Source: Alphaproteobacteria bacterium (lineage in GTDB: Bacteria; Pseudomonadota; Alphaproteobacteria; Micropepsales; Micropepsaceae). Taken from it: 8,861 bases of DNA. The position numbers and the translations under genes were made by a program. This document shows, in pieces, positions 1 through 7,202 of the stretch (positions are counted from its first letter, which is position 1; every line of letters starts with the position of its first letter). The stretch spans positions 1 through 8,861 of the forward strand of contig QKCS01000148.1 in NCBI GenBank assembly GCA_003246795.1, given 5' to 3'. The notes under the pieces are model-generated. The model ran no database searches, had not been told where the DNA came from, and saw nothing but the letters and a program-made list of their open reading frames with translations.

Positions 1-1
1 G

Positions 2-760
2 ATGCTCGCGGGCATTCGCGACATCCTGATCATCTCGACCCCGCGTGATCTACCGAGTTTCATCCGCACGCTCGGCGACGGATCCGAGTTGGGCCTGCGC
101 CTGACCTACGCCGAACAGCCGGAGCCCAAGGGATTGGCGCAGGCCTTCGTCATCGGCGCCAGCCACATCTGCAAGGACGCGGTGGCGTTGGCTCTCGGCG
201 ACAACCTGCTGTTCGGTCAGGGTCTGCAGGCAGTGATGAAGCGGGCGGCGAAGATCGATGGGGGCGCGCTTGTCTTCGGCTATCACGTCCCCGATCCCGA
301 ACGGTACGGCGTCGTCGATTTCGACGCCGAAGGCCGCGCGACCTCGATCGTCGAAAAACCAAAGGCGCCGAAGTCGAACTGGGCTGTCATCGGTCTTTAT
401 TTCTACGACAACAGCGTGGTCGACGTCGCGCGCAACCTGAAGCCGTCGCCCCGCGGCGAGCTCGAAATCACCGACGTCAACGCACACTACCTCGCAAAAG
501 GCGAATTGAAGGTCGAACGCTTGAGCCGCGGCTACGCCTGGCTCGACGCCGGCACGCACGACTCGTTGATCGAAGCCGGCGAGTTCGTGCGCACGATCCA
601 ACACCGCACCGGCCTGCAGATCGCTTGCCTTGAGGAAATCGCCTTCGATCGCGGTTGGATGAGCGCGGAGAAGCTGGCCGCCCGCGCCGAGAGACTTAAG
701 TCGTCCGATTACGGCGCCTATCTGGGGCAGCTGTTGAAGGAGCGCGAGGGCAAGCGATGA
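2..760 (+). CDS. rfbA: Glucose-1-phosphate thymidylyltransferase, 3' part (N-terminus off the left edge)
   Basis: This enzyme joins dTTP and glucose-1-phosphate to give dTDP-glucose, the first step of dTDP-L-rhamnose synthesis in the cytoplasm. The visible 252 residues match RfbA/RmlA closely from about residue 45 of the E. coli protein, so the N-terminal glycine-rich nucleotide-binding loop (GGSGTRL type) lies outside the window. The ATG at position 2 is an internal methionine, not the true start. Visible landmarks, numbered from that Met, are LGDN at 65-68 (its Asp is a catalytic metal ligand in the family), EKP at 118-120, ELEITD at 153-158 and YAWLDAGTH at 178-186 (second metal-binding Asp). 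The C-terminus has the length expected for the short RmlA form. The stop overlaps the rfbC start (ATGA at 757-760), indicating an operon and translational coupling. The truncation is only a window-edge effect. Confidence 0.97.
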   Translation: MLAGIRDILIISTPRDLPSFIRTLGDGSELGLRLTYAEQPEPKGLAQAFVIGASHICKDAVALALGDNLLFGQGLQAVMKRAAKIDGGALVFGYHVPDPERYGVVDFDAEGRATSIVEKPKAPKSNWAVIGLYFYDNSVVDVARNLKPSPRGELEITDVNAHYLAKGELKVERLSRGYAWLDAGTHDSLIEAGEFVRTIQHRTGLQIACLEEIAFDRGWMSAEKLAARAERLKSSDYGAYLGQLLKEREGKR

Positions 761-1314
761 CGCTCGACATTCGCGCTCTCGCGATTCCGGACGTGAAACT
801 CGTCACGCCGCGCCGCTTTGGCGATGCGCGCGGTTATTTCGTTGAGAGCTGGAACCGACGCGCGTACAAGACGGCCGGCATCGACATCGACTTTTGTCAG
901 GACAACCAGTCGCTCTCCGCTCCGGTCGGCACGGTGCGCGGTCTGCACTTCCAAACGCCGCCGAACGCGCAGGCGAAGCTCGTTGGTGTTCTCAAAGGGC
1001 GCATCTTCGATGTCGCGGTGGACCTGCGCAAAGACTCGGCCACCTTCGGCCGCCACGTCAGTGTCGAACTCGATGCCGACGCCGGCGCGCAGATACTGGT
1101 GCCGGCGGGATTTGCGCATGGCTTCTGCACGCTCGCGCCCGACACGCACATCTTCTACAAAGTCGACGCGCATTATGCGCCGGAGTCGGACGCCGGGATT
1201 TTTTGGGCGGACGAGGCGCTTGGCATCGCCTGGCCGATCGAACCGGAACGCGCGGTGCTCTCCCCGAAGGACGCCGGACTTCCGCGGCTCAAAGACATCG
1301 TGAGCCCGTTCTAG
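757..1314 (+). CDS. rfbC: dTDP-4-dehydrorhamnose 3,5-epimerase
   Basis: RfbC/RmlC epimerises dTDP-4-keto-6-deoxyglucose at C3 and C5, the third step towards dTDP-L-rhamnose. The 185-residue length is normal for this cupin-fold family. Family landmarks are PRRFGDARGYFVESW (about 18-32), the nucleotide-contacting QDNQS (48-52), RGLHFQ with the presumed catalytic base His64, Lys74 in QAKLV, GFAHGF with His121 (118-123), and Tyr140, which matches the conserved catalytic Tyr. No key residue is missing. The start overlaps the rfbA stop by four bases, so expression is probably coupled. The next gene begins 15 bases after the TAG. rfbB and rfbD, needed for the other steps, are not here and are probably to the left or elsewhere in the genome. 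Confidence 0.97.
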   Translation: MTLDIRALAIPDVKLVTPRRFGDARGYFVESWNRRAYKTAGIDIDFCQDNQSLSAPVGTVRGLHFQTPPNAQAKLVGVLKGRIFDVAVDLRKDSATFGRHVSVELDADAGAQILVPAGFAHGFCTLAPDTHIFYKVDAHYAPESDAGIFWADEALGIAWPIEPERAVLSPKDAGLPRLKDIVSPF

Positions 1315-1320
1315 GGAAGG
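1315..1320 (+). promoter_or_regulatory. Ribosome binding site for the GTG-started glycosyltransferase
   Basis: GGAAGG directly follows the rfbC stop codon and sits nine bases before the GTG at 1330. It supports that GTG as the start over later in-frame codons. Confidence 0.6.
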
Positions 1321-1329
1321 CGCCGCAAC

Positions 1330-2649
1330 GTGGACCTGTCACGCTTCCTGAAGTCGAACGCACCCGCGAAATCCGCGCCAGCCGCTGCGGATCCGCGCGC
1401 GCTGCGGGGCGAAGGTGAAGCGATCGCGGCGTCCGTCGCCAACTTCCTCAGCCGGACGGGCTTGTTTGATCGTGAGGCTTACGTCCGCGCCTATCCGGAC
1501 GTCGCCAAGTCCGGCCTCGACCCGTTGCACCACTTCATGCGCGTCGGCATTCATGCCGGTCGCAACTTCACCAGCCTGGAAACGATTGCCCGCCTATGGC
1601 GCGAAGTCTTGCGTGAGAGCCAAGGGACCGACGATTCGCTCCCCGAACCGCTCGCCGATCCTACGCGCTATCGCGTCGCCATCTACGTGTCGAGCCTCGG
1701 CAACTTCTTCATGACCGAGATCGGTGAAGTGCTGAAGGCGGGCTTTACGGACGCGGGCGTGCCCGTCTCGCTCTTCGACGAAAAAAGCGCGCCCGACGCC
1801 AAGGCCACGCATCACGTCGTCGTTGCGCCCCACGAGTTCTTTGTGCTCGGCGAGGGTCGGCGCTGGGCGACAGATGAATTCGTCTCCCGCGCCGTTCTGT
1901 TCTCGACCGAACAAATTCAGACGCAGTGGTTCGCCCGGTCGCTCGTCTTCCTCACCCGCGCGAAAGCCGTTGCCGACATGAACGGCCAAAACGCGGCAAT
2001 CCTGCGCAAGGCAGGCATCCGCGCGGTCCCCATTCAGGCGGGCTACAGCCCGTCGTTCGCACCTTTCGCCGGACCGGAGCCGCTCGATGCGCCGGCGTTT
2101 CGCGGCCTGAGCGCCGCCGTGCGCAACTTTGAACCTTCGGAGCGCTTCGCCGATCGCCCGCTCGATGTTCTCTTCCTGGGCCAACAATCGCGCCGCCGCG
2201 AGCAGCTTCTGGCAGCTTTCGCCGAAAAGTTCGCCGACATGAACACCTTCCTCTACTACAGCCGCGCAACGCGGCCGCTTTCGCCCGCCGACAACCCCAT
2301 GGCCGCGTCCGAGGTGACGGCCGCGCTATTGCAGCGGTCGAAGGTCCTGCTGAACCTGCATCGCGACGAGTACACGTACTTCGAATGGTGGCGGCTGATG
2401 CAGGCGTTTTGGCACAAGGCCGCCGTCGTCACCGAAGCCTGCTTCCCGCATCCGATCTACAAGCCGGGCGTCCATTATTTCGAAGAGTCGCCGCGCCACA
2501 TCCATCATCTGATCGAGTGGTTGGCAAAGAGTGTGGACGGTCAGACGAAGGCGGAGGTCGTGCGCGAGAACGCCTATCGCATGCTGCGCGAACGCTCGAG
2601 CGCAAGGACTGCCGCCATCGCGTTGCTGCGGGCGGGGGAGACCGCATGA
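1330..2649 (+). CDS. CgeB/GT-B-like glycosyltransferase with N-terminal YPDVA module
   Basis: This 439-residue protein probably transfers a sugar during surface-polysaccharide assembly. It starts at GTG 1330, placed by a GGAAGG site nine bases upstream. Residues 46-80 form a short module (FDREAYVRAYPDVA, then DPLHHFMRVG and GRNF) that often precedes glycosyltransferase domains in proteobacterial capsule and O-antigen clusters. Residues 114-245 look like the N-terminal half of a GT-B fold (YRVAIYVSS strand; VVVAPHEFF at 163-171; AGYSP at 237-241). Residues 276-398 look like the nucleotide-sugar half, with RPLDVLFLGQQS (276-287), SKVLLNLHRDE (337-347), EWWRLMQAF (352-360) and a Glu (369) in AVVTEACFP. 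This resembles the CgeB/YkvP-like 'glycosyltransferase family 1' group. The donor and acceptor cannot be read from sequence; dTDP-rhamnose is an inference from the neighbours. The stop overlaps the next gene's ATG. Confidence 0.75.
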   Translation: MDLSRFLKSNAPAKSAPAAADPRALRGEGEAIAASVANFLSRTGLFDREAYVRAYPDVAKSGLDPLHHFMRVGIHAGRNFTSLETIARLWREVLRESQGTDDSLPEPLADPTRYRVAIYVSSLGNFFMTEIGEVLKAGFTDAGVPVSLFDEKSAPDAKATHHVVVAPHEFFVLGEGRRWATDEFVSRAVLFSTEQIQTQWFARSLVFLTRAKAVADMNGQNAAILRKAGIRAVPIQAGYSPSFAPFAGPEPLDAPAFRGLSAAVRNFEPSERFADRPLDVLFLGQQSRRREQLLAAFAEKFADMNTFLYYSRATRPLSPADNPMAASEVTAALLQRSKVLLNLHRDEYTYFEWWRLMQAFWHKAAVVTEACFPHPIYKPGVHYFEESPRHIHHLIEWLAKSVDGQTKAEVVRENAYRMLRERSSARTAAIALLRAGETA

Positions 2650-3401
2650 GTCTCTTTCCCCGCCCGATGAAAGTCGTTCGCGAGAAGGCGCCGCCGAAGA
2701 AACCGGCGGTCACGGTGATCGTCACGCTTTACGACTACGCCCGCTTTGTCGAGGCGTGTCTCGATTCGATTGCGGCTCAAACGCAGGCGAACATCGAACT
2801 TGTCGTCGTCGACGATGGTTCGAAGGACGGTGGCCTGTCGGTCGTGGAGTCCTGGCTCGGCAGAAACGAAGCGCGTTTCGCCGGCCACCGGTTGATCGCG
2901 CATACGGCGAACATGGGCCTGTCCTATGCCCGCAATACGGCGTTCCTTCAGGCGACGGCAGATCGTGTCTTCGTGATGGACGCCGACAACATGCTCTATC
3001 CACGCGCGATCGAACGCTGCATGGCCGCCATGGGCGACGCCGGCGCGGCCGGCGCTTATACGCAGCTCGAGTTCTTCGGTGAACGAACGGGCCTTGGCGA
3101 CGCCGACTTTTGGAGCAGGGAACGCTTCAAGCCGAAGAATTACGTTGATGCCATGGCGCTCGTCTCAAAGGACGCGTGGCGGAAGGTCGGGGGATACGCG
3201 CAGCTCATCGCGAACGGCTGGGAAGACTACGACTTCTGGTGCAAGTTCGTCGAACATGAGCTTGAGTGCGCCTTCGTGCCGGAGGTGCTCTGCCGCTATC
3301 GCGTCCACGGCACGTCGATGTCGAACACGGAAACGAATCCGAACGCCGGCGCGCTCATCTTGCAGATGTCGATCCGCCACCCCTGGCTGGATCTCTCCTA
3401 A
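2646..3401 (+). CDS. Family 2 glycosyltransferase (GT-A fold)
   Basis: This is a 251-residue inverting GT-A glycosyltransferase, probably cytoplasmic or membrane-associated, adding a sugar to a glycan intermediate. I chose ATG 2646 because it overlaps the upstream stop (ATGA) and the family domain starts just after it. The reading frame is open further upstream, but that part overlaps the previous gene out of frame. Landmarks are VTVIVTLYDYARF (22-34), the nucleotide-binding VVVDDGS (53-59), ANMGLSYARNTA (88-99), the metal-binding MDADN (111-115; DxD motif), and GWEDYDFW (191-198), which holds the likely catalytic-base Glu/Asp pair of the GT2 'ED' motif. There is no C-terminal membrane segment. 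It is the last gene of the rfb-type operon. Its TAA overlaps the stop codon of the convergent gene, leaving no room for an intergenic terminator. Confidence 0.9.
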   Translation: MSLFPRPMKVVREKAPPKKPAVTVIVTLYDYARFVEACLDSIAAQTQANIELVVVDDGSKDGGLSVVESWLGRNEARFAGHRLIAHTANMGLSYARNTAFLQATADRVFVMDADNMLYPRAIERCMAAMGDAGAAGAYTQLEFFGERTGLGDADFWSRERFKPKNYVDAMALVSKDAWRKVGGYAQLIANGWEDYDFWCKFVEHELECAFVPEVLCRYRVHGTSMSNTETNPNAGALILQMSIRHPWLDLS

Positions 3402-4159
3402 GTCCCCCGCTGTCGGCAGGGCAAGATGTACGTGAACCCGCGGAAACGGCGATAGTCGCCGCCAAGTTCGAACGGCGTGACCGTAACCTGCAAGTTCTCG
3501 TCAGGCGGCGTCTCGCGCGACAGCAGAAAGAGCGGGTCGATCAATTCGGCCGTAGGATTGACCCAGTCGGGTCGCCCGCGCTTGTTCGTGCCCCACACGA
3601 TGGCCGTCGGGTGGTGAACCTCCCAAACCTCCCAATGCACCTCCGGCAGATACTTCTTCTTGCCGCCTGGCCGGAAGACGTGCGCCAGAACGTCGCCGCG
3701 GGCGACCTTCCGCCCCGGCGCGTATTGCGCGACTTCCTCGAACCGCAGGTGATCGAATGCCGAATAGTAGAACGGCGCGCCGTCCTTGAGGTTCAGATCC
3801 GCGCGCGTGTGAAGCAACAACAACGCGCCTTCGTCCCCCCAGCCTGAATCGCCTTTCCACGTGGTGACGACGACGCCGGCCGCCGGTGAAAGGATCGGCT
3901 CGCCCAGCCGTCCGCCGTCGACCCCGGAGTGCTTCTCGCTGCGCTTCCGGCCGTCGACGTCGATCCAACTCGCATAGAGCGACGTCAGCGGCGAGCAATC
4001 GAAGGCGTCCGGATAAAGCGGCGTGAGTCCCGTCTTCGTGATGCCCGCGCCCTTCAACATCCGATCGCTCGCGCGTGCTTTCATTGTCTGAAATCCCATG
4101 AAGCAAGTAGCCGCGAACGCCGCGGCGGTCAGAACGCCCGTGAGGGAACGCAGGATCAT
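3398..4159 (-). CDS. Exported LytM/M23-like peptidase-fold protein
   Basis: This 253-residue protein has an N-terminal hydrophobic stretch (about residues 3-24) ending in KARA-SD, consistent with a signal peptide and an envelope location. The body resembles the LytM (M23) fold, whose active members cut peptide crosslinks in peptidoglycan. HSGVD (77-81) supplies the HxxxD zinc ligands and is followed by PILSPAAGVVV (88-98), the usual 'P(V)xAAADGxV' strand. FDHL (135-139) fits the family 'Y/xHL' histidine, and EVHWEV (173-178) matches the usual HxHFE motif. His175 would be the third zinc ligand, but the first His of that motif is Glu173. The enzyme may therefore be altered or inactive, like the non-catalytic LytM regulators. 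ATG 4159 is the first possible start, because an in-frame TGA lies seven codons upstream. It converges on the GT2 gene with overlapping stops. I am confident of the fold and unsure of activity. Confidence 0.75.
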   Translation of the reverse strand: MILRSLTGVLTAAAFAATCFMGFQTMKARASDRMLKGAGITKTGLTPLYPDAFDCSPLTSLYASWIDVDGRKRSEKHSGVDGGRLGEPILSPAAGVVVTTWKGDSGWGDEGALLLLHTRADLNLKDGAPFYYSAFDHLRFEEVAQYAPGRKVARGDVLAHVFRPGGKKKYLPEVHWEVWEVHHPTAIVWGTNKRGRPDWVNPTAELIDPLFLLSRETPPDENLQVTVTPFELGGDYRRFRGFTYILPCRQRGT

Positions 4160-4183
4160 GAGCGTCCGCTTGTTTGGTCATGT

Positions 4184-4200
4184 CCCCGAATTTGTCGGGG
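4184..4200 (-). promoter_or_regulatory. Hairpin in the leader of the LytM-like gene
   Basis: CCCCGA (4184-4189) and TCGGGG (4195-4200) form a perfect six-base stem with a five-base loop. It lies 24 bases before the start codon of the minus-strand gene. No T-run follows in either direction, so it does not look like a standard intrinsic terminator. A protein-binding site or a 5' leader structure is possible. Confidence 0.4.
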
Positions 4201-4257
4201 TCGTCGCTCGCATTGTTAGCGCATCGCCGTCCGTGAACGAACGCACGCGGCGCACTT

Positions 4258-4333
4258 AACCCTAACCCGCATTGGCCTCCCGTGGCGGTCTCCACGGCAC
4301 TTCGATTGCAGCCGGTAACGCGTTGTTAGGGTT
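4258..4333. repeat. Nine-base inverted repeat enclosing a hairpin
   Basis: AACCCTAAC (4258-4266) is the exact reverse complement of GTTAGGGTT (4325-4333). Between the arms sits CCGTGG (4280-4285) with CCACGG (4292-4297), a perfect six-base stem with a six-base loop, and the palindrome AACGCGTT (4317-4324). The nested arrangement suits either paired binding sites for a regulator or a structured RNA. The left arm begins with TTAACC, which resembles a half-site of the alphaproteobacterial regulator CtrA, but the full TTAA-N7-TTAA site is not present. Confidence 0.45.
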
Positions 4334-4499
4334 CTCGCTCATGTCGCGGCCTTCAGTGCGTCAGAGCGGGACGAACGGCGTGCGGTTTTGGGACAATGGT
4401 TTCGGATTGGTTGATCGACGCCGGTGTGACGCCCCGCCAGGGGAACGCACACGCGCGCACGAGTGATCGTCCGAACACGCTTGTCCAAGGCCGGCACGT

Positions 4500-7202
4500 G
4501 TGGATCGGCGCGCTATGGGCGAAGAGTTGACGACGATCGCGAAGATCACCGCGTTCGAGAATGCAACGCCTCTATGTCTTCACCATCTTTTCGAGGCACA
4601 AGCAGAGGCAAGGCCGGATCATCCGGCGGTCGAGCATGAAGGCCGCTCATTGAGCTATGCCGAACTCAACCGCCAGGCCAACCGCATCGCTTGGTCGCTC
4701 CGCATCCGCGGCGTGAAGCCCGGTACGCTGGTCGGCCTCTATCACCGCAAATCGTGCGAACTCTTCGCCGCCATGCTGGGCGTCCTGAAAGCCGGCGCTG
4801 GCTATGTGCCGGTCGACCCCAAATTCCCGGTCGATCGTATTCACGACATTTTCGAAGACGCGGGCGTGCGCGCGATCGTGACGGATTCGGAACTCGCTGG
4901 GGGTTTGCCGAAGTCGAAGGCGAACTTGCTGCTTCTGGACAAGCACGCATCCGAAATCGAGATGCGTCCCTCGTGGCAGCCGCCGTCGGCTGTCGGCGAA
5001 AACCGCGACCGGGATCTCTGCTATGTGATCTACACGTCCGGTTCCACGGGTCGTCCCAAAGGCGTCATGATCGAGCACCGCAACGCGGTCGCTTTCGTCA
5101 AGACGCTCAAGTCGATCTACAGGATCACCTCCGAAGACCGCATCTATCAGGGCTTCTCGATCGCGTTCGACGCCTCGGTGGAGGAAGTGTGGGCGGCCTT
5201 CTCGCTCGGCGGCACGCTCTGTGTGGCGCCTGAGGACGTGTCGCGTTCGCCGGCCGACGCCGCCGAGTTCATCGGCGCGAGCCGGATCACCTACTTCTCG
5301 ACGGTGCCGACGTTTCTGTCGATGATCGAGTCGGATCTGCCGACGGTCCGCCTGCTCGTTGTGGGTGGCGAAGTGTGTCCGCCTGAGCTCGTTGCGCGTT
5401 GGGTCAACAACGGCCGGCGCATGCTGAACACCTACGGCCCGACCGAAACCGCGGTCGTCGCCACCTATGCCGATTGCATCCCCGGGCAGCCGGTGACGAT
5501 TGGCAGAGCGTTGCCGGGCTACGTGACCTACGTTGTCGATGAGAAGATGCAGGCGGTGCCCGAGGGCGAGCCCGGAGAACTCGCCATCGGCGGTTTGGGC
5601 GTGGCGCGCGGCTATCTCAATCGGCCGGAACTCACAGCCGAGAAGTTCGTCGAGAATCCGTTCGACGGCGAGATGGTCACGCCGCGTCTTTACCGCACGC
5701 ACGACCTCGTCCGCGTGACGGAAGAGGGCACGCTGCAGTTCATGGGCCGCATCGACGACCAGATCAAGATCCGCGGCTTCCGGGTGGAACTGTCGGAGAT
5801 CGAGGGCGTTCTGCTCGAGCAGTCGACGATCCGTGCGGCCGCCGTGCGCGTCGTCCAGGTGGCCGGCATTCCGGAATTGGCGGCCTATGTCGTCTCCGAT
5901 GAGGGCGACGGCCTCAACCGCGTCGCGATCGCCGAAGCGTTGCGCGCGCGCCTGCCCGACTACATGGTTCCCAAATTTCTCGACGTGATCGAAGAGATGC
6001 CGCAGCTCACCAGCGGCAAGGCCGATCGCAAGCTCTTGCCCGATCCGGTCAATCTCCTCCGCCGCAGCGATCGGGTGATCAAGCTGCCGACGACGGAACT
6101 CGAGCGCAAGCTCCACGGTGTTTGGCGCACGCGGTTCGCCGGGGCCGACCGACGACTTCTTCATGGATCTCGGCGGCCACTCGATGCTTGCCGCTCAAGT
6201 GATGACGGAGTTGCGGACCAAGCATGGTTTGACGGGCGTCTCGGTGCGCGACCTCTACAAGCATCGCACCATCCGTGCATTCGCCCAACATCTCGCCGCC
6301 GAAGGCGCGGTGCTGGCCGATACGCCCGCCGAACCGGACGCCGACGCCCGTACGCCGAGCCAGCGCGCGTTCGAAAGCGTGCCGCGGTGGGAGCGCTGGA
6401 CGACGGTTGCGATCCAAACGTTCGCGTTGTTGATCTACGAGGCGATCCTCATTGCCCCGGTCGGCTTCTTCGTTTGGCTCGTGCTCAGCGTGCTCGATCA
6501 TTCGCTGAGCATGGACACGGCGTTTTTGCTGGGCACCACGGCGGGGTTTGCGATCTGGCCTGCGATGCTCTTCATCAGCGTCGCCGTCAAATGGCTCGTC
6601 GTCGGTCGTTTCAAGCCGGGCGCCTACCCGGTGTGGAGCCTTTACTACTGCCGATGGTGGATCGCGAACCTGTTCCAGCGTCTCAGCTGGTCGCACATGT
6701 TCGAAGGCTCGCCGCTGATGAGCTTCTACATGCGCGCGATGGGCGCTCGCGTTGGACGGAATACGTCGATCTCGACGTCGATCTGTTCGGCCTTCGACCT
6801 CGTCTCGATCGGCGACGACGTTGCGATCGGCCCGGAAACGCATATCTCGGGCTACCGGGTCGAGGACGGCCTTTTGAAACTCGGCCGCATCGACATCGGC
6901 CACGATTGCTTCGTGGGCATGCATTGCGCGATTGGGCTCGACACGGTCATGAAGCCCGCCGCGCGCCTCGACGACATGTCGCATCTCGCCGACGGCGTGA
7001 CCGTCGCGGCGGGCGAGGGCATGCGCGGCGCGCTTCCGACGCCCACGATCGTTCCTGTTCCGGCGCCGGAGCCGCGCGCGAAGCGGCGGCCCATCCTGTT
7101 CGGCATCGTCCACCTGCTGCTCATCTACGCGATGGGCTACTTCTTGATCTTGACCGGCCTGCCGGCGATCGCCCTCGTTGCATATGCGTTGTTCGGGTCT
7201 GA
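4500..7202 (+). CDS. Adenylation domain and start of carrier domain (5' part; frame loses meaning after about 6143)
   Basis: The real part is about residues 1-548. It activates an amino acid with ATP and passes it to the carrier domain. Adenylation core motifs are in order: LKAGAGYVPVDP (96-107), YTSGSTGRPKGV (178-189), FDASVEEVW (223-231), NTYGPTETA (310-318), YRTHDLVR (398-405, His where Gly is usual), GRIDDQIKIRGFRVELSEIE (416-435) and LTSGKADRK (503-511) with the catalytic Lys507. No condensation domain precedes it. Hand alignment to the GrsA Phe domain gives the pocket residues D224, A225, E228, S267, V287, G289, T311, V319, V320 and K507, a pattern that suggests a basic substrate. The frame stays open to 7202, but its sequence after about residue 548 is a low-complexity Arg-rich translation of the real gene in the wrong frame. 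The start may be GTG 4500 (AAGG nine bases upstream) or ATG 4515. Confidence 0.85.
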   Translation: MDRRAMGEELTTIAKITAFENATPLCLHHLFEAQAEARPDHPAVEHEGRSLSYAELNRQANRIAWSLRIRGVKPGTLVGLYHRKSCELFAAMLGVLKAGAGYVPVDPKFPVDRIHDIFEDAGVRAIVTDSELAGGLPKSKANLLLLDKHASEIEMRPSWQPPSAVGENRDRDLCYVIYTSGSTGRPKGVMIEHRNAVAFVKTLKSIYRITSEDRIYQGFSIAFDASVEEVWAAFSLGGTLCVAPEDVSRSPADAAEFIGASRITYFSTVPTFLSMIESDLPTVRLLVVGGEVCPPELVARWVNNGRRMLNTYGPTETAVVATYADCIPGQPVTIGRALPGYVTYVVDEKMQAVPEGEPGELAIGGLGVARGYLNRPELTAEKFVENPFDGEMVTPRLYRTHDLVRVTEEGTLQFMGRIDDQIKIRGFRVELSEIEGVLLEQSTIRAAAVRVVQVAGIPELAAYVVSDEGDGLNRVAIAEALRARLPDYMVPKFLDVIEEMPQLTSGKADRKLLPDPVNLLRRSDRVIKLPTTELERKLHGVWRTRFAGADRRLLHGSRRPLDACRSSDDGVADQAWFDGRLGARPLQASHHPCIRPTSRRRRRGAGRYARRTGRRRPYAEPARVRKRAAVGALDDGCDPNVRVVDLRGDPHCPGRLLRLARAQRARSFAEHGHGVFAGHHGGVCDLACDALHQRRRQMARRRSFQAGRLPGVEPLLLPMVDREPVPASQLVAHVRRLAADELLHARDGRSRWTEYVDLDVDLFGLRPRLDRRRRCDRPGNAYLGLPGRGRPFETRPHRHRPRLLRGHALRDWARHGHEARRAPRRHVASRRRRDRRGGRGHARRASDAHDRSCSGAGAAREAAAHPVRHRPPAAHLRDGLLLDLDRPAGDRPRCICVVRV

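Larger units (their letters stand above)
4160..4499. other. Divergent intergenic region with several inverted repeats
   Basis: This 340-base stretch separates the minus-strand LytM-like gene from the plus-strand synthetase gene, so it should hold promoters for both. I could not fix a convincing -35/-10 pair in either direction. It contains a small hairpin in the presumed leader of the LytM-like gene, a wide nine-base inverted repeat enclosing a second hairpin, and the eight-base palindrome AACGCGTT at 4317-4324. The roughly 165 bases after 4333 show nothing I can name. A 64-codon open frame (4272-4466, TTG start) is not convincing as a gene. Confidence 0.6.

Noticed and set aside
2385..2645. 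N-terminal extension of the GT2 frame
   Set aside because: It overlaps the preceding glycosyltransferase in another frame and shows no family similarity; the ATGA overlap at 2646 gives the natural start.
4183..4205. Intrinsic terminator at the CCCCGA hairpin
   Set aside because: The stem is short and no T-run follows on either strand; it lies upstream of genes, not after one.
4257..4268. Telomere-like TAACCCTAACCC
   Set aside because: Only two units are present within bacterial intergenic DNA; it is part of an inverted-repeat arm.
4256..4270. Possible CtrA site
   Set aside because: Only the TTAA half is present; the second half at the required spacing is CCCG.
3501..4295. Second minus-strand frame over the LytM-like gene
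   Set aside because: It lacks the signal peptide and the zinc motifs, which are in the other frame.
4272..4466. Small plus-strand frame in the intergenic region (TTG start, 64 codons)
   Set aside because: It has no ribosome binding site, a rare start and no recognisable features.
4647..6164. Open reading frame of 505 codons on the minus strand
   Set aside because: It is the antisense shadow of the adenylation domain, whose core motifs are all on the plus strand.
6146..7202. C-terminal continuation of the adenylation-domain frame past the shift
   Set aside because: The sequence is Arg/His-rich and out of frame with the clear membrane and hexapeptide domains. It is open only because of base composition.
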